From an uncultured Halomonas sp. (GTDB taxonomy: Bacteria; Pseudomonadota; Gammaproteobacteria; Pseudomonadales; Halomonadaceae), in contig NZ_CANLFS010000019.1 in NCBI RefSeq assembly GCF_947490095.1, forward strand, positions 1 through 64,000: DNA of 64,000 nt, written 5' to 3'. Position 1 is the first letter of the stretch, and every line of letters starts with the position of its first letter. Positions 17,975 through 29,044 of this stretch are shown here, in pieces. The position numbers were made by a program, and so were the translations under genes. Under the pieces are notes generated by a model. It made no database searches. It was not told the origin of the DNA and saw only the letters and a program-made list of their open reading frames with translations.

Positions 17975-20900
17975 ATGGTCGACTATTTCCTGCGTAACCG
18001 GGTGATCAGCTGGATGGTCGCCCTCCTGCTCGCCATCGGCGGCCTGACGTCCTTCTTCGGCCTCGGCCAGCTGGAATTCCCCGAGTTCACCATCCGCAAC
18101 GCCGTGGTCGGCACCGCCTACCCGGGCGCCACACCCCGCCAGGTCGAAGAGGAAGTGACCCTGCCCCTGGAGAAGGCGATCCAGGAGATTCCCCACCTCA
18201 AGCGGGTCAGTTCGGTGAACAGCGCCGGGCTCTCGCAGATCACCCTGGAACTGGAAAGCAGCGTACGGGCCTCGGAGATGCCTCAGTACTGGGATCTGCT
18301 GCGCCGCAAGGTCAGCGACGCTCAGTCCCGACTACCCCCCGGCGCCGGCGCCTCGGTGGTCAACGACGACTTCGGCGACGTCTTCGGGTTGCTCTACAAC
18401 CTCACCGGCGAGGGCTATAGCCTGCACGACCTGGAAGACCATGCCGACCTGCTGCAACGGGAGCTGGCACTGGTCGACGGCGTACAGAAGATCAGCATTG
18501 CCGGCACCCGCGCCGAACGGATCGTGGTGGCCCTGGATCGGGAGCGCATGCAGGCCCTGAATATCTCGCCCGACCAGCTGGCGGATCTGCTCAACGCCCA
18601 GAACCTGGTCGGCGATGCCGGCCGTGTGAGGCTCGACGGTCAATCGCTGTCGCTGCAGCCCGGCGGCGAATTCGACAGCGTGGCGGCCCTGGAGCGGCTG
18701 GTGGTCGGGCGCCCCGGCGACGGCTTGATCCGACTCGGCGATATCGCCACGGTTCAACGCACCGTTACCGACAGCCCGAGCCGCCTCTATCACGCCAACG
18801 GCCAGCCGGCGCTGTCGCTGGGCATCGCCTTCGAGTCGGGCGTCAATGTGGTGAAGATCGGCGAAACGGTCAGCACCCGACTAGAGACCCTCGCCGACAG
18901 GCTGCCGGTGGGCATGGAGCTGATCCCGGTCTACGAGCAGCCCCGGGTCGTCGATGATGCCGTCTCGGGCTTTCTGGTCAACCTGGCCGAGGCGATCGGC
19001 ATCGTCATCCTGGTGCTGCTGCTCTTCATGGGCCTGCGCAGCGGCCTCTTGATGGGCCTGGTGTTGCTGATCACCATTCTTGGCACCTTCGTGATGATGT
19101 CGGTGCACGGCCTGCAGCTGCAGAAGATTTCGCTGGGGGCACTGATCATCGCGCTGGGCATGCTGGTGGATAACGCCATCGTGGTCACCGAGGGCATGCT
19201 GATCGGCCTCCACCGGGGCAAGAGCAAGCGCCAGGCGGCACTCGAGGTGGTCAACCAGAACCGCCTGCCCCTGCTGGGGGCCACCGCCATCGCCATCATG
19301 GCGTTCGCGCCGATCGGCCTGTCGCCGGACGCTACCGGCGAATTCGTCGGCTCGCTGTTCTGGGTACTCTGCTACTCGCTGCTGCTGAGCTGGATCACGG
19401 CCCTGACCCTGACGCCCTTCTTCTTCGACCTGTTCTTCCGCGAAGCGCCCGCCGCGCAGGAAGGCGACGACCAGGATCAGGACCCCTACCGTGGCCTGCT
19501 GTTCGTGGCCTTTCGCGGCCTGCTGGCCGGCGCCATTCGCCTGCGTTGGCTGACCCTGGCGGCGGCAGTGGTACTGCTCGTCACCGCCCTGGCGGGCTTC
19601 GGCCAGGTCAAGAACGCCTTCTTCCCCGACGCCACCACGCCGCTGTTCTTCGTCGATGTCTGGCTGCCCGAGGGCACCGACGTGCTGGAAACCGATGCCC
19701 AGGTGGCACGCCTGGAGCAGGCGGTGCTCGACATGGACGCGGTCGAGAACGTGACCAGCGTGATCGGCGGCGGCGCCCAGCGCTTCACCCTCACCTATGC
19801 CCCGGAAGACAGCTACGCGAGCTTCGGCCAGCTGATCGTCGAGACCACCGACCGTGACAGCCGCGAGGCGCGCATGGAGGAGGTGATCCGCCTGCTGCGC
19901 CGGGACTTCCCGCGCATCCAGTACAAGGTCAAGGCCCTGCAGGTCGGCCCCTCGTCCAAGGCGAGCCTGGAGGCACGCCTCTATGGCCCGGACGCCGAGG
20001 TGCTCAGGCGCCTCGCCGACCGGGTACAAGGCGTCTTCGAGGCCGAACCGCTGGCCGACAGCGTGCGACTCTCCTGGAGCAACCGGGTCAACGTGATCGA
20101 GCCCGCCTTCCTCGACGAGCAGGCCCGCCGCGTCGGCGTGACCCGCGCCGCCCTGCACCAGGCCCTGCTGATCAACAACGACGGCGAGCAGGTCGGCGTC
20201 TACCGCGAGGGCAGCGAGCTGATCCCCATTCTGCTGCGCGCCGAGGAGAGCCAGCGCCACGACCTGGATGACCTGCATGCCCTCAACGTCTGGAGCGACG
20301 AACAAGCCAGCTATGTCTCCGCCGGTACCGTGCTCGGCCCACTGGAGACCCAGCCGCGGGACCCGCTGATCAAGCGGCGCGACCGGCAGCGCATGCTGGC
20401 GGTCTATGCCGAGCCGATGCCGCTGTCCGGCGAGACCGCTGCCAGCGTGCTCGCGCGCCTGCGTCCCGGGGTCGAGGCCATCGAGCTGCCACCGGGCTAT
20501 CGACTGGAGTGGGGCGGCGAGTACCAGACGTCCGGGGAGGCACAGCAGGCGCTGTTCTCGTCGCTGCCCCTGGGGCTTCTGGGCATGTTCGTGATCACCG
20601 TGCTGCTGTTCGCCAGCCTGCGTCAGGCCCTGGCGATCTGGTCGATCGTGCCCCTGACCCTGGTCGGCATCGTCGCGGGCCTGGTGCTGCTGGGCGTCCC
20701 CTTCACCTTCATGGCCCTGCTCGGCACCCTGAGCCTGGTGGGCATGGTGCTCAAGAATGCCATCGTGCTGGTCGAGGAGATCAATGTGCAGATCCACCAG
20801 CGAGGCGATCGCTATCAGGCGGTGATGCAGGCCGCGGTAAGCCGGGTAAGGCCGGTGGCGATGGCCGCCATCACCACCATGCTGGGGATGATTCCGCTAT

Positions 20901-21037
20901 TCTCGGATGCCTTCTTCTCGAGCATGGCCGTGGTGATCGTCTTCGGCCTCGGCGTGGCGACCCTGCTGACCCTGGTGGTGCTGCCGGTGACCTACTGCAC
21001 CCTGTTCGGCATCACCGCGCCGGCCCGCCGCGGTTGA
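17975..21037 (+). CDS. RND efflux transporter, AcrB-type permease
   Basis: Inner-membrane proton-driven pump of 1020 aa with the duplicated RND layout: a first TM helix after MVDYFLRNRVISW, a large periplasmic porter domain, TM2-7, a second porter domain, TM8-12. In TM4 the proton-relay motif reads LVDNAIVV: Asp399 is kept and the second Asp of AcrB is Asn400. Lys927 in TM10 (GMVLKNAIV) is kept. The DN form occurs in several RND subfamilies, so the pump is presumably active, but substrate type is not predictable. The start at 17975 gives the correct N-terminus. The frame is open further upstream without support. Confidence 0.95.
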   Translation: MVDYFLRNRVISWMVALLLAIGGLTSFFGLGQLEFPEFTIRNAVVGTAYPGATPRQVEEEVTLPLEKAIQEIPHLKRVSSVNSAGLSQITLELESSVRASEMPQYWDLLRRKVSDAQSRLPPGAGASVVNDDFGDVFGLLYNLTGEGYSLHDLEDHADLLQRELALVDGVQKISIAGTRAERIVVALDRERMQALNISPDQLADLLNAQNLVGDAGRVRLDGQSLSLQPGGEFDSVAALERLVVGRPGDGLIRLGDIATVQRTVTDSPSRLYHANGQPALSLGIAFESGVNVVKIGETVSTRLETLADRLPVGMELIPVYEQPRVVDDAVSGFLVNLAEAIGIVILVLLLFMGLRSGLLMGLVLLITILGTFVMMSVHGLQLQKISLGALIIALGMLVDNAIVVTEGMLIGLHRGKSKRQAALEVVNQNRLPLLGATAIAIMAFAPIGLSPDATGEFVGSLFWVLCYSLLLSWITALTLTPFFFDLFFREAPAAQEGDDQDQDPYRGLLFVAFRGLLAGAIRLRWLTLAAAVVLLVTALAGFGQVKNAFFPDATTPLFFVDVWLPEGTDVLETDAQVARLEQAVLDMDAVENVTSVIGGGAQRFTLTYAPEDSYASFGQLIVETTDRDSREARMEEVIRLLRRDFPRIQYKVKALQVGPSSKASLEARLYGPDAEVLRRLADRVQGVFEAEPLADSVRLSWSNRVNVIEPAFLDEQARRVGVTRAALHQALLINNDGEQVGVYREGSELIPILLRAEESQRHDLDDLHALNVWSDEQASYVSAGTVLGPLETQPRDPLIKRRDRQRMLAVYAEPMPLSGETAASVLARLRPGVEAIELPPGYRLEWGGEYQTSGEAQQALFSSLPLGLLGMFVITVLLFASLRQALAIWSIVPLTLVGIVAGLVLLGVPFTFMALLGTLSLVGMVLKNAIVLVEEINVQIHQRGDRYQAVMQAAVSRVRPVAMAAITTMLGMIPLFSDAFFSSMAVVIVFGLGVATLLTLVVLPVTYCTLFGITAPARRG

Positions 21038-21073
21038 GCCCAGGCCGCCGACATTCAAGACGCCGATACCCAA

Positions 21074-21178
21074 GGCGCCGGCTATAGAGGCGCCGGCCAT
21101 GGAGGCGCCGGCCATGGAGGCGCCGGCCATGGAGGCGCCGGCCATGGAGGCGCCGGCCATGGAGGCGGCGGCCATGGA
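21074..21178. repeat. seven tandem 15-bp units GGCGCCGGCCATGGA
   Basis: Five perfect units (21089-21163) are flanked by one degenerate unit on each side (21074-21088 and 21164-21178). Each unit is built from short palindromes (GGCGCC, GCCGGC, CCATGG). The array starts 37 bp after the RND stop codon and lies between the pump and the lipoprotein gene. It is open in several frames but no gene fits, so I treat it as non-coding. Confidence 0.97.
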
Positions 21179-21310
21179 GGCGGCGCCGGGCCGCAAGACC
21201 CGAGGCAAGCATATCGGCCGCACGACCGCCCTTGCGTCGAGTGATAGTATGACTATCGCATCACCGTTGAGCCGATCCCGGCTCATTCCCCGCGAAAGAA
21301 TGGAGTCTGC

Positions 21311-21901
21311 ATGTCGCAAAAGTCCCTGGCCCTGATGGGCGCCTCGCTTCTGGTTGTGTCTCTCGCCGGCTGTGCCGCTACCGGTAACGGCACGTCCAGC
21401 AACAACTCTGCCAACCATGCTGCCAGCACCTCCAGCTCCATGATGGACGTGGCCAGCGGCATGCTGAGCCAACAATCCGGCGAATCCCTGCCGGCGGCCG
21501 ATCTGATGTCCAGCCTGACCTCTCAACTGGGTGTGTCCTCCACCCAGGCGTTGGGTGGCTCGGCGGCCATGCTGTCGCTCGCCCAGTCTCAGCTCGGTTC
21601 CGACACGACCTCCGCGCTTGCCAGCGAAGTCCCGCAGCTGGCAAGCCTGACCAACAGCGGCTCGCTGTCCACGCTGTCCAGCCTGGCGGGCCTGGGCGGC
21701 AACGATGACACCTCTGCCCTGGCCAGCACCGTGAGCGGTGTCGACGACAGCGCCGCACTGGACAGCGCCTTCTCCATGCTGGGCATGGACAGCGATATGG
21801 TGTCCCAGTTTGCCCCGGTCCTGCTTAATTACATGGGCGGCGAGGGTGTCAGCTCCAATCTGCTGAACTCGCTGTCCAGCGTGTGGGGTACCGGCTCCTG
21901 A
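21311..21901 (+). CDS. DUF2780-like lipoprotein
   Basis: A 196-aa secreted lipoprotein with signal peptide and lipobox SLAGC (Cys21), a Ser/Asn/Thr-rich linker, and a domain containing LTSQLGVSSTQALGGSAAML, EVPQL, and FSMLGMDSDMVSQFAP near the C-terminus. These resemble the DUF2780 (VcgC/VcgE) family, whose role is unknown. A good ribosome binding site (GAAAGAATGG region) precedes the ATG. It is separated from the RND pump by a repeat array and over 270 bp, so it is probably transcribed alone. A strong terminator follows. Confidence 0.78.
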   Translation: MSQKSLALMGASLLVVSLAGCAATGNGTSSNNSANHAASTSSSMMDVASGMLSQQSGESLPAADLMSSLTSQLGVSSTQALGGSAAMLSLAQSQLGSDTTSALASEVPQLASLTNSGSLSTLSSLAGLGGNDDTSALASTVSGVDDSAALDSAFSMLGMDSDMVSQFAPVLLNYMGGEGVSSNLLNSLSSVWGTGS

Positions 21902-21942
21902 GGGCCATGCCTGGCACACCACGACGACCACATCACGACAAC

Positions 21943-21969
21943 AAAGCGCCGCCCTTGGGGCGGCGCTTT
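21943..21969. terminator. bidirectional hairpin between the DUF2780 gene and purL
   Basis: A perfect 12-bp stem AAAGCGCCGCCC / GGGCGGCGCTTT with loop TTG lies between two convergent genes, with short A and T tracts at its ends. Confidence 0.85.
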
Positions 21970-22009
21970 GGTATCGGCCATTGGGCCTTGCGGCCCGGTC
22001 GCTGGGCCT

Positions 22010-25000
22010 CTAGCCGAGCCAGACACGGGCATTGCGGAACAGGCGCAACCAGGCCCCGTCCCGGGTCCACTCGGTCGGGCGCCAGGAGTTGGTCACCGCA
22101 CGCACCACCCGCTCCGGATGGGGCATCATGATGGTCACCCGACCATCCGGCGTGGTCAGGCCGGTGATACCGGAGGGTGAGCCATTGGGGTTGGCCGGGT
22201 AGCGCGTCGTGGCCTGGCCATAATTGTCCACGTAACGCAGGGCCACTTCGCCGCTGCCCTGCATCTTGCGCAGATGGGCGCTGTCGCGGAACTCGGCGCG
22301 CCCCTCGCCATGGGCCACGGCGATGGGCAGTCGCGAGCCCTGCATGCCGGCCAGCAGAATCGAGGGGGACGCCTCCACCTGGACCATGGCCACCCGGGCC
22401 TCGAACTGCTCGGACTCGTTGCGCACGAAGCGCGGCCACGCCTCGGCACCGGGGATCAGTTCCTTGAGCTGGGCCAGCATCTGGCAGCCGTTACACACCC
22501 CCAGCGAAAAGCTGTCATCGCGCTCGAAGAAGGCCGCGAACTGGTCCCGAGCCCGCGCATTGAATAGCGCCGACTTGGCCCAACCGCCGCCGGCACCCAG
22601 TACATCGCCATAGGAGAAGCCGCCGCAGGCTACCAGGCCCTTGAACTCCTCCAGCGATACCCGCCCCGCCAGGATATCGCTCATATGCACATCCACCGAC
22701 TCGAAGCCGGCGCGGTCGAAGGCCCAGGCCATCTCCACCTGGCCGTTGACCCCCTGCTCGCGTAGCACCGCCACGGCCGGCCGCGCCAGGTTGAGGTAGG
22801 GCGCGGCGATATCCTCATCGACGTCGAAGCTGGGACTGGCGGAGAGCCCGGGGTCGCGGTCGTCGAGCAGGCCGTCGAACTCGCTCTTGGCGCATTCGTG
22901 GTTGTCGCGCAGCGCCTGCAGCCGATAGCTGGTCTCGGACCAGGTACGCTGGGCGCGCAGGCGGGTCGTCTCGAGCAATGGCTCCTCGAACAGGGTCACA
23001 CGCACCTGGTCGTCGTAGCGCGGGCGCGCGATGACGCCGCAGGTCTCGAGGCCCGCCGCGGCAAACTGGGCCAACACCTCCTCGGTGTGTTCGCGGCCGA
23101 CCTGGATCACCGCACCCAGTTCTTCGGCAAACAGGGCATTGAAGGCCTCCACCGGCTCGTCCACCAGCCAGTCGAGCTTGATCTCGAGGCCGGCATGGGC
23201 GGCGAACGCCATCTCCAGCAGGGTCACCAGCAGGCCGCCATCGCTGCGGTCATGGTAGGCCAGCAGCTTGCCCTCGGCGTTGAGCCCCTGGATCACCGCG
23301 AAGAACGCCTTGAGGTCTTCCGGGTCGTCCAGGTCCGGACATTCATTCCCCACCTGGCCATAGACCTGGGCCAGCGCCGAGCCGCCCAGGCGATTACGAC
23401 CGCCGCCCAGGTCGACCAGGATCAGATCGGATTCGTCCTGCTCCAGGTTGATCTGGGGCGTCAGGGTACGCATGGCATCGGTCACCGGGGCGAAGCCGGT
23501 AATCACCAGCGACAGCGGCGAGGTCACGCTCTTCGCCTCGGCCTCTCCCCGGGCATTGTCCTCCTGCCAGGCGGTGCGCATGGACATGGAGTCCTTGCCC
23601 ACCGGCACGGCGATGCCCAGCGCCGGGCACAGCTCCATGCCCACGGCGTGAACGGCATCATAGAGGGCCTGGTTCTCGCCGGGATGGTCGGCGGCACTCA
23701 TCCAGTTGGCGGAGAGCTTGATATCGGACAGCTTCTCGATGGGCGCGGCGGCCAGGTTGGTGATCGCCTCAGCCACCGCCAGGCGGGCGCTGGACGCGGG
23801 GTCGATCAGCGCCACCGGCGGGCGCTCGCCCATGGCCATGGCCTCGCCGGCATGGGTGTCGAAGCTCGCCGTGGTGACCGCCACATCGGCCACCGGCACC
23901 TGCCAGGGACCGACCATCTGGTCCCGGGCCACCTGGCCGGTGATGGAACGGTCGCCGATGGTGATCAGGAAGCTCTTGGACGCCACGGCGGGCAGGCTCA
24001 GTACCCGATCCATGGCCTCGCGCAGATCGAGATTGTCGAGCATCACGCCCGGCAGGTCATTGGCCTGACGCTGGAAGTCGCGCGTCATCTTCGGCGGCTT
24101 GCCGAACAGGATGCTCATGGGCAGATCGATGGGCTGGCTCTCGAAATGACCATCCTTCACCGCCAGATGGTGAGCCTCGATGGCCTCGCCCACTACGGCA
24201 TAGGGGCAGCGCTCCCGGGCGCACAGGGCCTCGAAGGTCTCGAGATCCTCGGGGGCCACGGCCAGCACGTAACGCTCCTGGGCCTCGTTGCACCAGATCT
24301 CCAGCGGACTCATGCCCGGCTCGGCATTGGGCACCGCGCGCAGGTCGAACAGGCCACCGCGTTCGCCGTCCTTGACCAGCTCCGGCAGCGCATTGGAGAG
24401 GCCGCCGGCGCCGACGTCATGGATAAAGCGGATCGGGCTATTCTCGCCCAGGGCCCAGCAGCGATCGATCACCTCCTGGGCGCGGCGTTCGATCTCGGGG
24501 TTGCCGCGCTGCACCGAGGCGAAGTCCAGATCGGCGCTGGAGGCGCCGGAGGCCATGGAGGAGGCCGCCCCGCCGCCCAGGCCGATCAGCATGGCCGGCC
24601 CCCCCATCACGATCAGTTTGCCGCCGACCGGAATCTCGCCCTTCTGCACGTGGCCATCGCGGACGTTGCCGTACCCGCCGGCAATCATGATCGGCTTGTG
24701 GAAGCCGCGACGCTCGATGCCGTTGGCGCCCAGTGCTTCCTGCTCGTAGGTGCGGAAATAACCGGTCAGGTTCGGCCGCCCGAATTCGTTATTGAAGGCC
24801 GCGCCACCGATGGGCCCCTCGAGCATGATCTCGAGCGCCGAGACGATGCGCTCGGGCTTGCCGTAGTCGAAGGCCTCCCAGGGCTGGACGAATTCCGGAA
24901 TGCGCAGGTTGGAAACGGCGAAACCGCCGAGCCCCGCCTTGGGCTTGCCGCCGATACCGGTGGCCCCCTCGTCCCGGATCTCGCCGCCGGCGCCGGTGGC

Positions 25001-25945
25001 CGCCCCCGGATGCGGGGCGATGGCCGTCGGATGGTTATGGGTCTCCACCTTCATCAGGATCTGGATCGGCTCCTGATGGCCGGCGTAGGTGGCGCGCTCC
25101 CCGGCTCGGCCGGTCAGCGGTGCCGCGAAGAAGCGCGGCGCCTCGCTACCCCGGATCACCGCCGCGTTGTCGCTGTAGGCAGATAGGATGTCATCCGGCG
25201 ATGCCTGATAGGTATTCTTGATCATCTTGAACAGCGAGTGCGTCTGGGTCTCACCGTCGATGATCCAGTCGGCATTGAAGATCTTGTGGCGGCAGTGCTC
25301 GGAATTGGCCTGGGCGAACATCATCAGCTCGACGTCCGTGGGATTGCGCGAAAGCTCCCGGAAGGCCTCGACCAGGTAGTCGATTTCGTCGCCCGCCAGG
25401 GCCAGACCCAGCTCGGCATTGGCGGTGACCAGCGCCTCGCGCCCCTCTTCCAGCAAAGCGACGCGACCCAGCGGGGCCGGCTCATGGCGCTGGAACAGCT
25501 TGGCCGCATCACTGGCATCGGTCAGCACGGTTTCCGTCATGCGGTCATGCAGGGCGGCGATGATGCGCCCGAAGGCCTTCTCGGAGAACATGCCCTTGAG
25601 CTTGACCCGGTAGGCGATACCGCGCTCGATGCGCTTCACCTGGGTCAGGCCGCAGCTGTGCGCGATATCGGTGGCCTTCGAGGACCAGGGCGACTGGGTA
25701 CCGATGCGCGGTACCACCAGGAAGAGCTGGCCGTCACCGGCATTGGGAACCTGGGATTCGGCTCCGTAGTCGAGCAGCTGCTCCAGCATGGCCAAGGCCT
25801 CGCTGGACAGCTCGCCCTCATGGTCGACGAAGTGCACATACTCCGCGCCAAGTGAGGCAATATCACCCACGCCTTCGCGCAGGGTGGCCAGCAGCTTGGC
25901 ATGACGGAAGGCGGAGAGGGCGGGGGCGCCGCGCAGTTCGAGCAT
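22010..25945 (-). CDS. purL: phosphoribosylformylglycinamidine synthase
   Basis: Fourth step of purine synthesis: converts FGAR to FGAM with ATP and glutamine. The 1311 aa fit the large single-chain gammaproteobacterial form (about 1295 aa in E. coli): an N-terminal PurS-like domain, linker, the tandem AIR-synthase-like halves ([11 protein letters not shown] marks the active site), and a C-terminal glutamine amidotransferase domain with nucleophile Cys in [10 protein letters not shown] and His/Glu in PHPERVV. The start [13 protein letters not shown] at 25945 is the family N-terminus. It is divergent from mltF, as in E. coli. Confidence 0.98.
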   Translation of the reverse strand: MLELRGAPALSAFRHAKLLATLREGVGDIASLGAEYVHFVDHEGELSSEALAMLEQLLDYGAESQVPNAGDGQLFLVVPRIGTQSPWSSKATDIAHSCGLTQVKRIERGIAYRVKLKGMFSEKAFGRIIAALHDRMTETVLTDASDAAKLFQRHEPAPLGRVALLEEGREALVTANAELGLALAGDEIDYLVEAFRELSRNPTDVELMMFAQANSEHCRHKIFNADWIIDGETQTHSLFKMIKNTYQASPDDILSAYSDNAAVIRGSEAPRFFAAPLTGRAGERATYAGHQEPIQILMKVETHNHPTAIAPHPGAATGAGGEIRDEGATGIGGKPKAGLGGFAVSNLRIPEFVQPWEAFDYGKPERIVSALEIMLEGPIGGAAFNNEFGRPNLTGYFRTYEQEALGANGIERRGFHKPIMIAGGYGNVRDGHVQKGEIPVGGKLIVMGGPAMLIGLGGGAASSMASGASSADLDFASVQRGNPEIERRAQEVIDRCWALGENSPIRFIHDVGAGGLSNALPELVKDGERGGLFDLRAVPNAEPGMSPLEIWCNEAQERYVLAVAPEDLETFEALCARERCPYAVVGEAIEAHHLAVKDGHFESQPIDLPMSILFGKPPKMTRDFQRQANDLPGVMLDNLDLREAMDRVLSLPAVASKSFLITIGDRSITGQVARDQMVGPWQVPVADVAVTTASFDTHAGEAMAMGERPPVALIDPASSARLAVAEAITNLAAAPIEKLSDIKLSANWMSAADHPGENQALYDAVHAVGMELCPALGIAVPVGKDSMSMRTAWQEDNARGEAEAKSVTSPLSLVITGFAPVTDAMRTLTPQINLEQDESDLILVDLGGGRNRLGGSALAQVYGQVGNECPDLDDPEDLKAFFAVIQGLNAEGKLLAYHDRSDGGLLVTLLEMAFAAHAGLEIKLDWLVDEPVEAFNALFAEELGAVIQVGREHTEEVLAQFAAAGLETCGVIARPRYDDQVRVTLFEEPLLETTRLRAQRTWSETSYRLQALRDNHECAKSEFDGLLDDRDPGLSASPSFDVDEDIAAPYLNLARPAVAVLREQGVNGQVEMAWAFDRAGFESVDVHMSDILAGRVSLEEFKGLVACGGFSYGDVLGAGGGWAKSALFNARARDQFAAFFERDDSFSLGVCNGCQMLAQLKELIPGAEAWPRFVRNESEQFEARVAMVQVEASPSILLAGMQGSRLPIAVAHGEGRAEFRDSAHLRKMQGSGEVALRYVDNYGQATTRYPANPNGSPSGITGLTTPDGRVTIMMPHPERVVRAVTNSWRPTEWTRDGAWLRLFRNARVWLG

Positions 25946-26113
25946 ATCCAGGAGCCTCTGAGAATCTTTACGATCGGGGGCCGCGGCCTGCGGCACAGAG
26001 CGCACATGATACTGGAAAGCCCGTGACGGGCGAAATCCAAGGGTGAATTCACGCGGATGACAGCCGCGACCCGCCTGGGTATCGTGGAGTGCCTTCTTCC
26101 AGCCCGTTATCGC

Positions 26114-27556
26114 ATGCCCCTGATCCCGAAAGCTCCTCCGAGGCATACCGTCATTTCCCTGCTGGCGACCCTCGCGCTATGCATCGTCCCCGAGCCCCCC
26201 CGCTATGGCGGGCAGGGCCGCCTCGAGACGATTCTCGCCCGGGAGCTGCTCAGTGTTCATACCCGCAACACCCCCACCACCTACTACCAGGGGCGGGAAG
26301 GGCCCACCGGCTTCGAGTATGAACTGGTACGCCGCTTCGCCGGGCGACTGGGTACCAGCCTGACCATCCACACCGACCACCATATCGACAGCGCCCTGGA
26401 AGCGGTCCGCCGCGAGGGCGATATGGCCGCCGCCGCCCTGCCCCTGGCGCCCGACCTGCCGGGCGTGGTCTTCAGCCGGCCGATCATCGAGCTGCAACCG
26501 GTGGTGGTCTATCGACGCGGGTTGCCACCGGTGGAAACGCCCGATGACCTGTCCGGCTTGACCATTGGCGCCATCGGCGGCGCCGGCACCGCCGATGCAT
26601 TGAGCGAACACCAGGCCGACCATCGCGGAAAGGGCTCACCCAGGGTGGAAACCGCCAAGGTGGAGGTCGCCGAACTGCTCGGACGCGTCGAAGACGGTGC
26701 GCTCGATGCGGCGGTGGTCTTCGAGCATCAGTTTCGCCTCAACCGGTTGTTCTTCCCCGACGTGGAACGCGGCTTCCCGCTGGGCAAGCCTCTGACCCTG
26801 GCCTGGGCCTTTCCGGCCGACCGCAGCCTGGCCCTGGTCGAAGCCGCCAACCACTTTCTCACCGAGTTACACGAGGCAGGGGAGTTCGACGCCCTGGTGG
26901 CTCGTTACTTCGGCCATGACGACTATCTCGAGTACGTCGGCACGCGCACCTTTCTCACCCATGTCGATGAGCGCCTTCCCGACTACAGCGAACTGTTCCG
27001 TGACGCGGCCCGGACAACGGATTTCGACTGGAAGCTGCTGGCCGCGGTGGGCTACCAGGAATCCCACTGGGACCCCCTGGCCACCTCCCCCACCGGCGTA
27101 CGCGGCATGATGATGTTGACCAACGCCACCGCCGGCGACCTGGGCGTCGACAATCGCCTCGATCCCGCCCAGAGCATCCTCGGCGGCGCACGCTATCTGC
27201 GCCAGATGCATGAACGCCTGCCCGAATCGATCCGGGGCGACGACCGGCTCTATATGGCCATGGCGGCCTACAACGTGGGGCTGGGCCACCTCTATGATGC
27301 CCGCCTCATCACCGAGCGACGCGGCGGTAACCCGGACCTGTGGGCCGATGTGCGCGAGTCGCTGCCGCTGCTGCAACGGCGTGAATGGCATACCCAGACG
27401 AAGTACGGTTACGCCCGCGGCGGCGAGCCGGTGATCTATGTCCGCAATATCCGCCGCTATCACGAGATACTCAGCTACATCGAGCGCAGCCGCCGCGAGT
27501 TTCCCCGGCTCGATGCCAGGGCTCGCGGAATCGAACTGTCACCACCGACCCCATGA
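26114..27556 (+). CDS. mltF: membrane-bound lytic murein transglycosylase F
   Basis: Cleaves peptidoglycan glycan strands with formation of 1,6-anhydro-muramic ends, at the outer membrane. The protein (about 480 aa from this start) has an N-terminal hydrophobic segment ([15 protein letters not shown]), a substrate-binding-protein-like domain ([14 protein letters not shown] ... [10 protein letters not shown]), and a C-terminal SLT domain with catalytic Glu316 in YQESHWDP and the [12 protein letters not shown] motif. An alternative ATG at 26057 is open; neither has a strong ribosome binding site, so the start is uncertain. Its divergence from purL and its tail next to tadA are conserved. Confidence 0.93.
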   Translation: MPLIPKAPPRHTVISLLATLALCIVPEPPRYGGQGRLETILARELLSVHTRNTPTTYYQGREGPTGFEYELVRRFAGRLGTSLTIHTDHHIDSALEAVRREGDMAAAALPLAPDLPGVVFSRPIIELQPVVVYRRGLPPVETPDDLSGLTIGAIGGAGTADALSEHQADHRGKGSPRVETAKVEVAELLGRVEDGALDAAVVFEHQFRLNRLFFPDVERGFPLGKPLTLAWAFPADRSLALVEAANHFLTELHEAGEFDALVARYFGHDDYLEYVGTRTFLTHVDERLPDYSELFRDAARTTDFDWKLLAAVGYQESHWDPLATSPTGVRGMMMLTNATAGDLGVDNRLDPAQSILGGARYLRQMHERLPESIRGDDRLYMAMAAYNVGLGHLYDARLITERRGGNPDLWADVRESLPLLQRREWHTQTKYGYARGGEPVIYVRNIRRYHEILSYIERSRREFPRLDARARGIELSPPTP

Positions 27557-27559
27557 GGC

Positions 27560-28045
<486 letters not shown>

Positions 28046-28106
28046 TCACCAGACGATCGTATGATACCGATGGCCTCCCTGCACGCCATCACTCCGGAGG
28101 AGACCC

Positions 28107-28937
28107 ATGAAGCCCGACGCCCTTGACGATCTGGTCGGCCTGTTCGACCTGGAAGTCCTGGAAGAAAACCTGTTCCGCGGCCACAGTCAGGACCTCGGCC
28201 TGCCCCAGCTATTCGGCGGGCAGGTGCTGGGGCAGGCGCTTTCGGCGGCCAGCCAGACCGTTCCCCCGGCGCGCCGCTCACACTCCCTGCACGGCTACTT
28301 CCTGCGCCCAGGCGACCCCCACCGACCGGTGGTCTATCAGGTGGAAGCCGTACGCGACGGCGGCAGCTTTGCCACCCGACGAATCACCGCCATCCAGAAG
28401 GGCCGACCGATCTTCTTCTGTAGTACTTCCTTCCACGACCCAGAGCAGGGCTTCACCCATCAGACCACGATGCCACAGGTGACTTCACCGGAGCACCTGA
28501 TCGAGGATGGTGCCGAGGCGGCGCGTTTCGATAATCATCCTATCGAGTTCCTGGTCGACGGCGAGGAGCAGTCATCGGGCCAACCACCGCGAAAGCGCGT
28601 CTGGTTCCGCCTGGTCGGCGACCTGCCCGACGACCCCGCCATCCATCGTGGGCTGCTGACTTACAGTTCCGACTTCAATCTGCTGACTACCGCCCTGCTG
28701 CCCCACGGCATCGGCTTCGGCGACCCCAGGCTGCAGATCGCCAGCCTCGACCACTCCCTCTGGTTCCACGATGACGCCAGGGTCGACGATTGGCTACTCT
28801 ACGACATGGACAGCCCCTGGGCAGGCCAGGCACGCGGCTTCGCCCGAGGCAGCATCTATGATCGCCGGGGCCGCCTGGTCGCCTCCAGCGCCCAGGAAGG
28901 CCTGACCCGGCTCCACGACACTCCGCGGAGCGAGTAA
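28107..28937 (+). CDS. tesB: acyl-CoA thioesterase II
   Basis: Hydrolyses medium- and long-chain acyl-CoA to free fatty acid and CoA in the cytoplasm. The 276 aa carry the double hot-dog fold of TesB: FRGHSQDLGLPQLFGGQVLGQ in the first half, and the C-terminal SLDHSLWFH with a later GSIYDRRGRLVAS. Length is close to E. coli TesB (286 aa). The ATG follows a perfect GGAGGAG. It is divergent from tadA and has no obvious operon partner. Confidence 0.94.
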   Translation: MKPDALDDLVGLFDLEVLEENLFRGHSQDLGLPQLFGGQVLGQALSAASQTVPPARRSHSLHGYFLRPGDPHRPVVYQVEAVRDGGSFATRRITAIQKGRPIFFCSTSFHDPEQGFTHQTTMPQVTSPEHLIEDGAEAARFDNHPIEFLVDGEEQSSGQPPRKRVWFRLVGDLPDDPAIHRGLLTYSSDFNLLTTALLPHGIGFGDPRLQIASLDHSLWFHDDARVDDWLLYDMDSPWAGQARGFARGSIYDRRGRLVASSAQEGLTRLHDTPRSE

Positions 28938-29044
28938 GCGAGCCGCTTCGTTACCGAAATATCATGATCAAACGGCGACCCTACCTCTTCGAGCCGCGAT
29001 GTTGACCCGAGGAAGGGAATGACTCAAGGAGCGACGCGACAGGC

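Noticed and set aside
21099..21335. Small gene encoding Met-Glu-Ala-Pro-Ala repeats
   Set aside because: It is just the translation of the 15-bp array, without ribosome binding site, and ends antisense-like over the next gene start.
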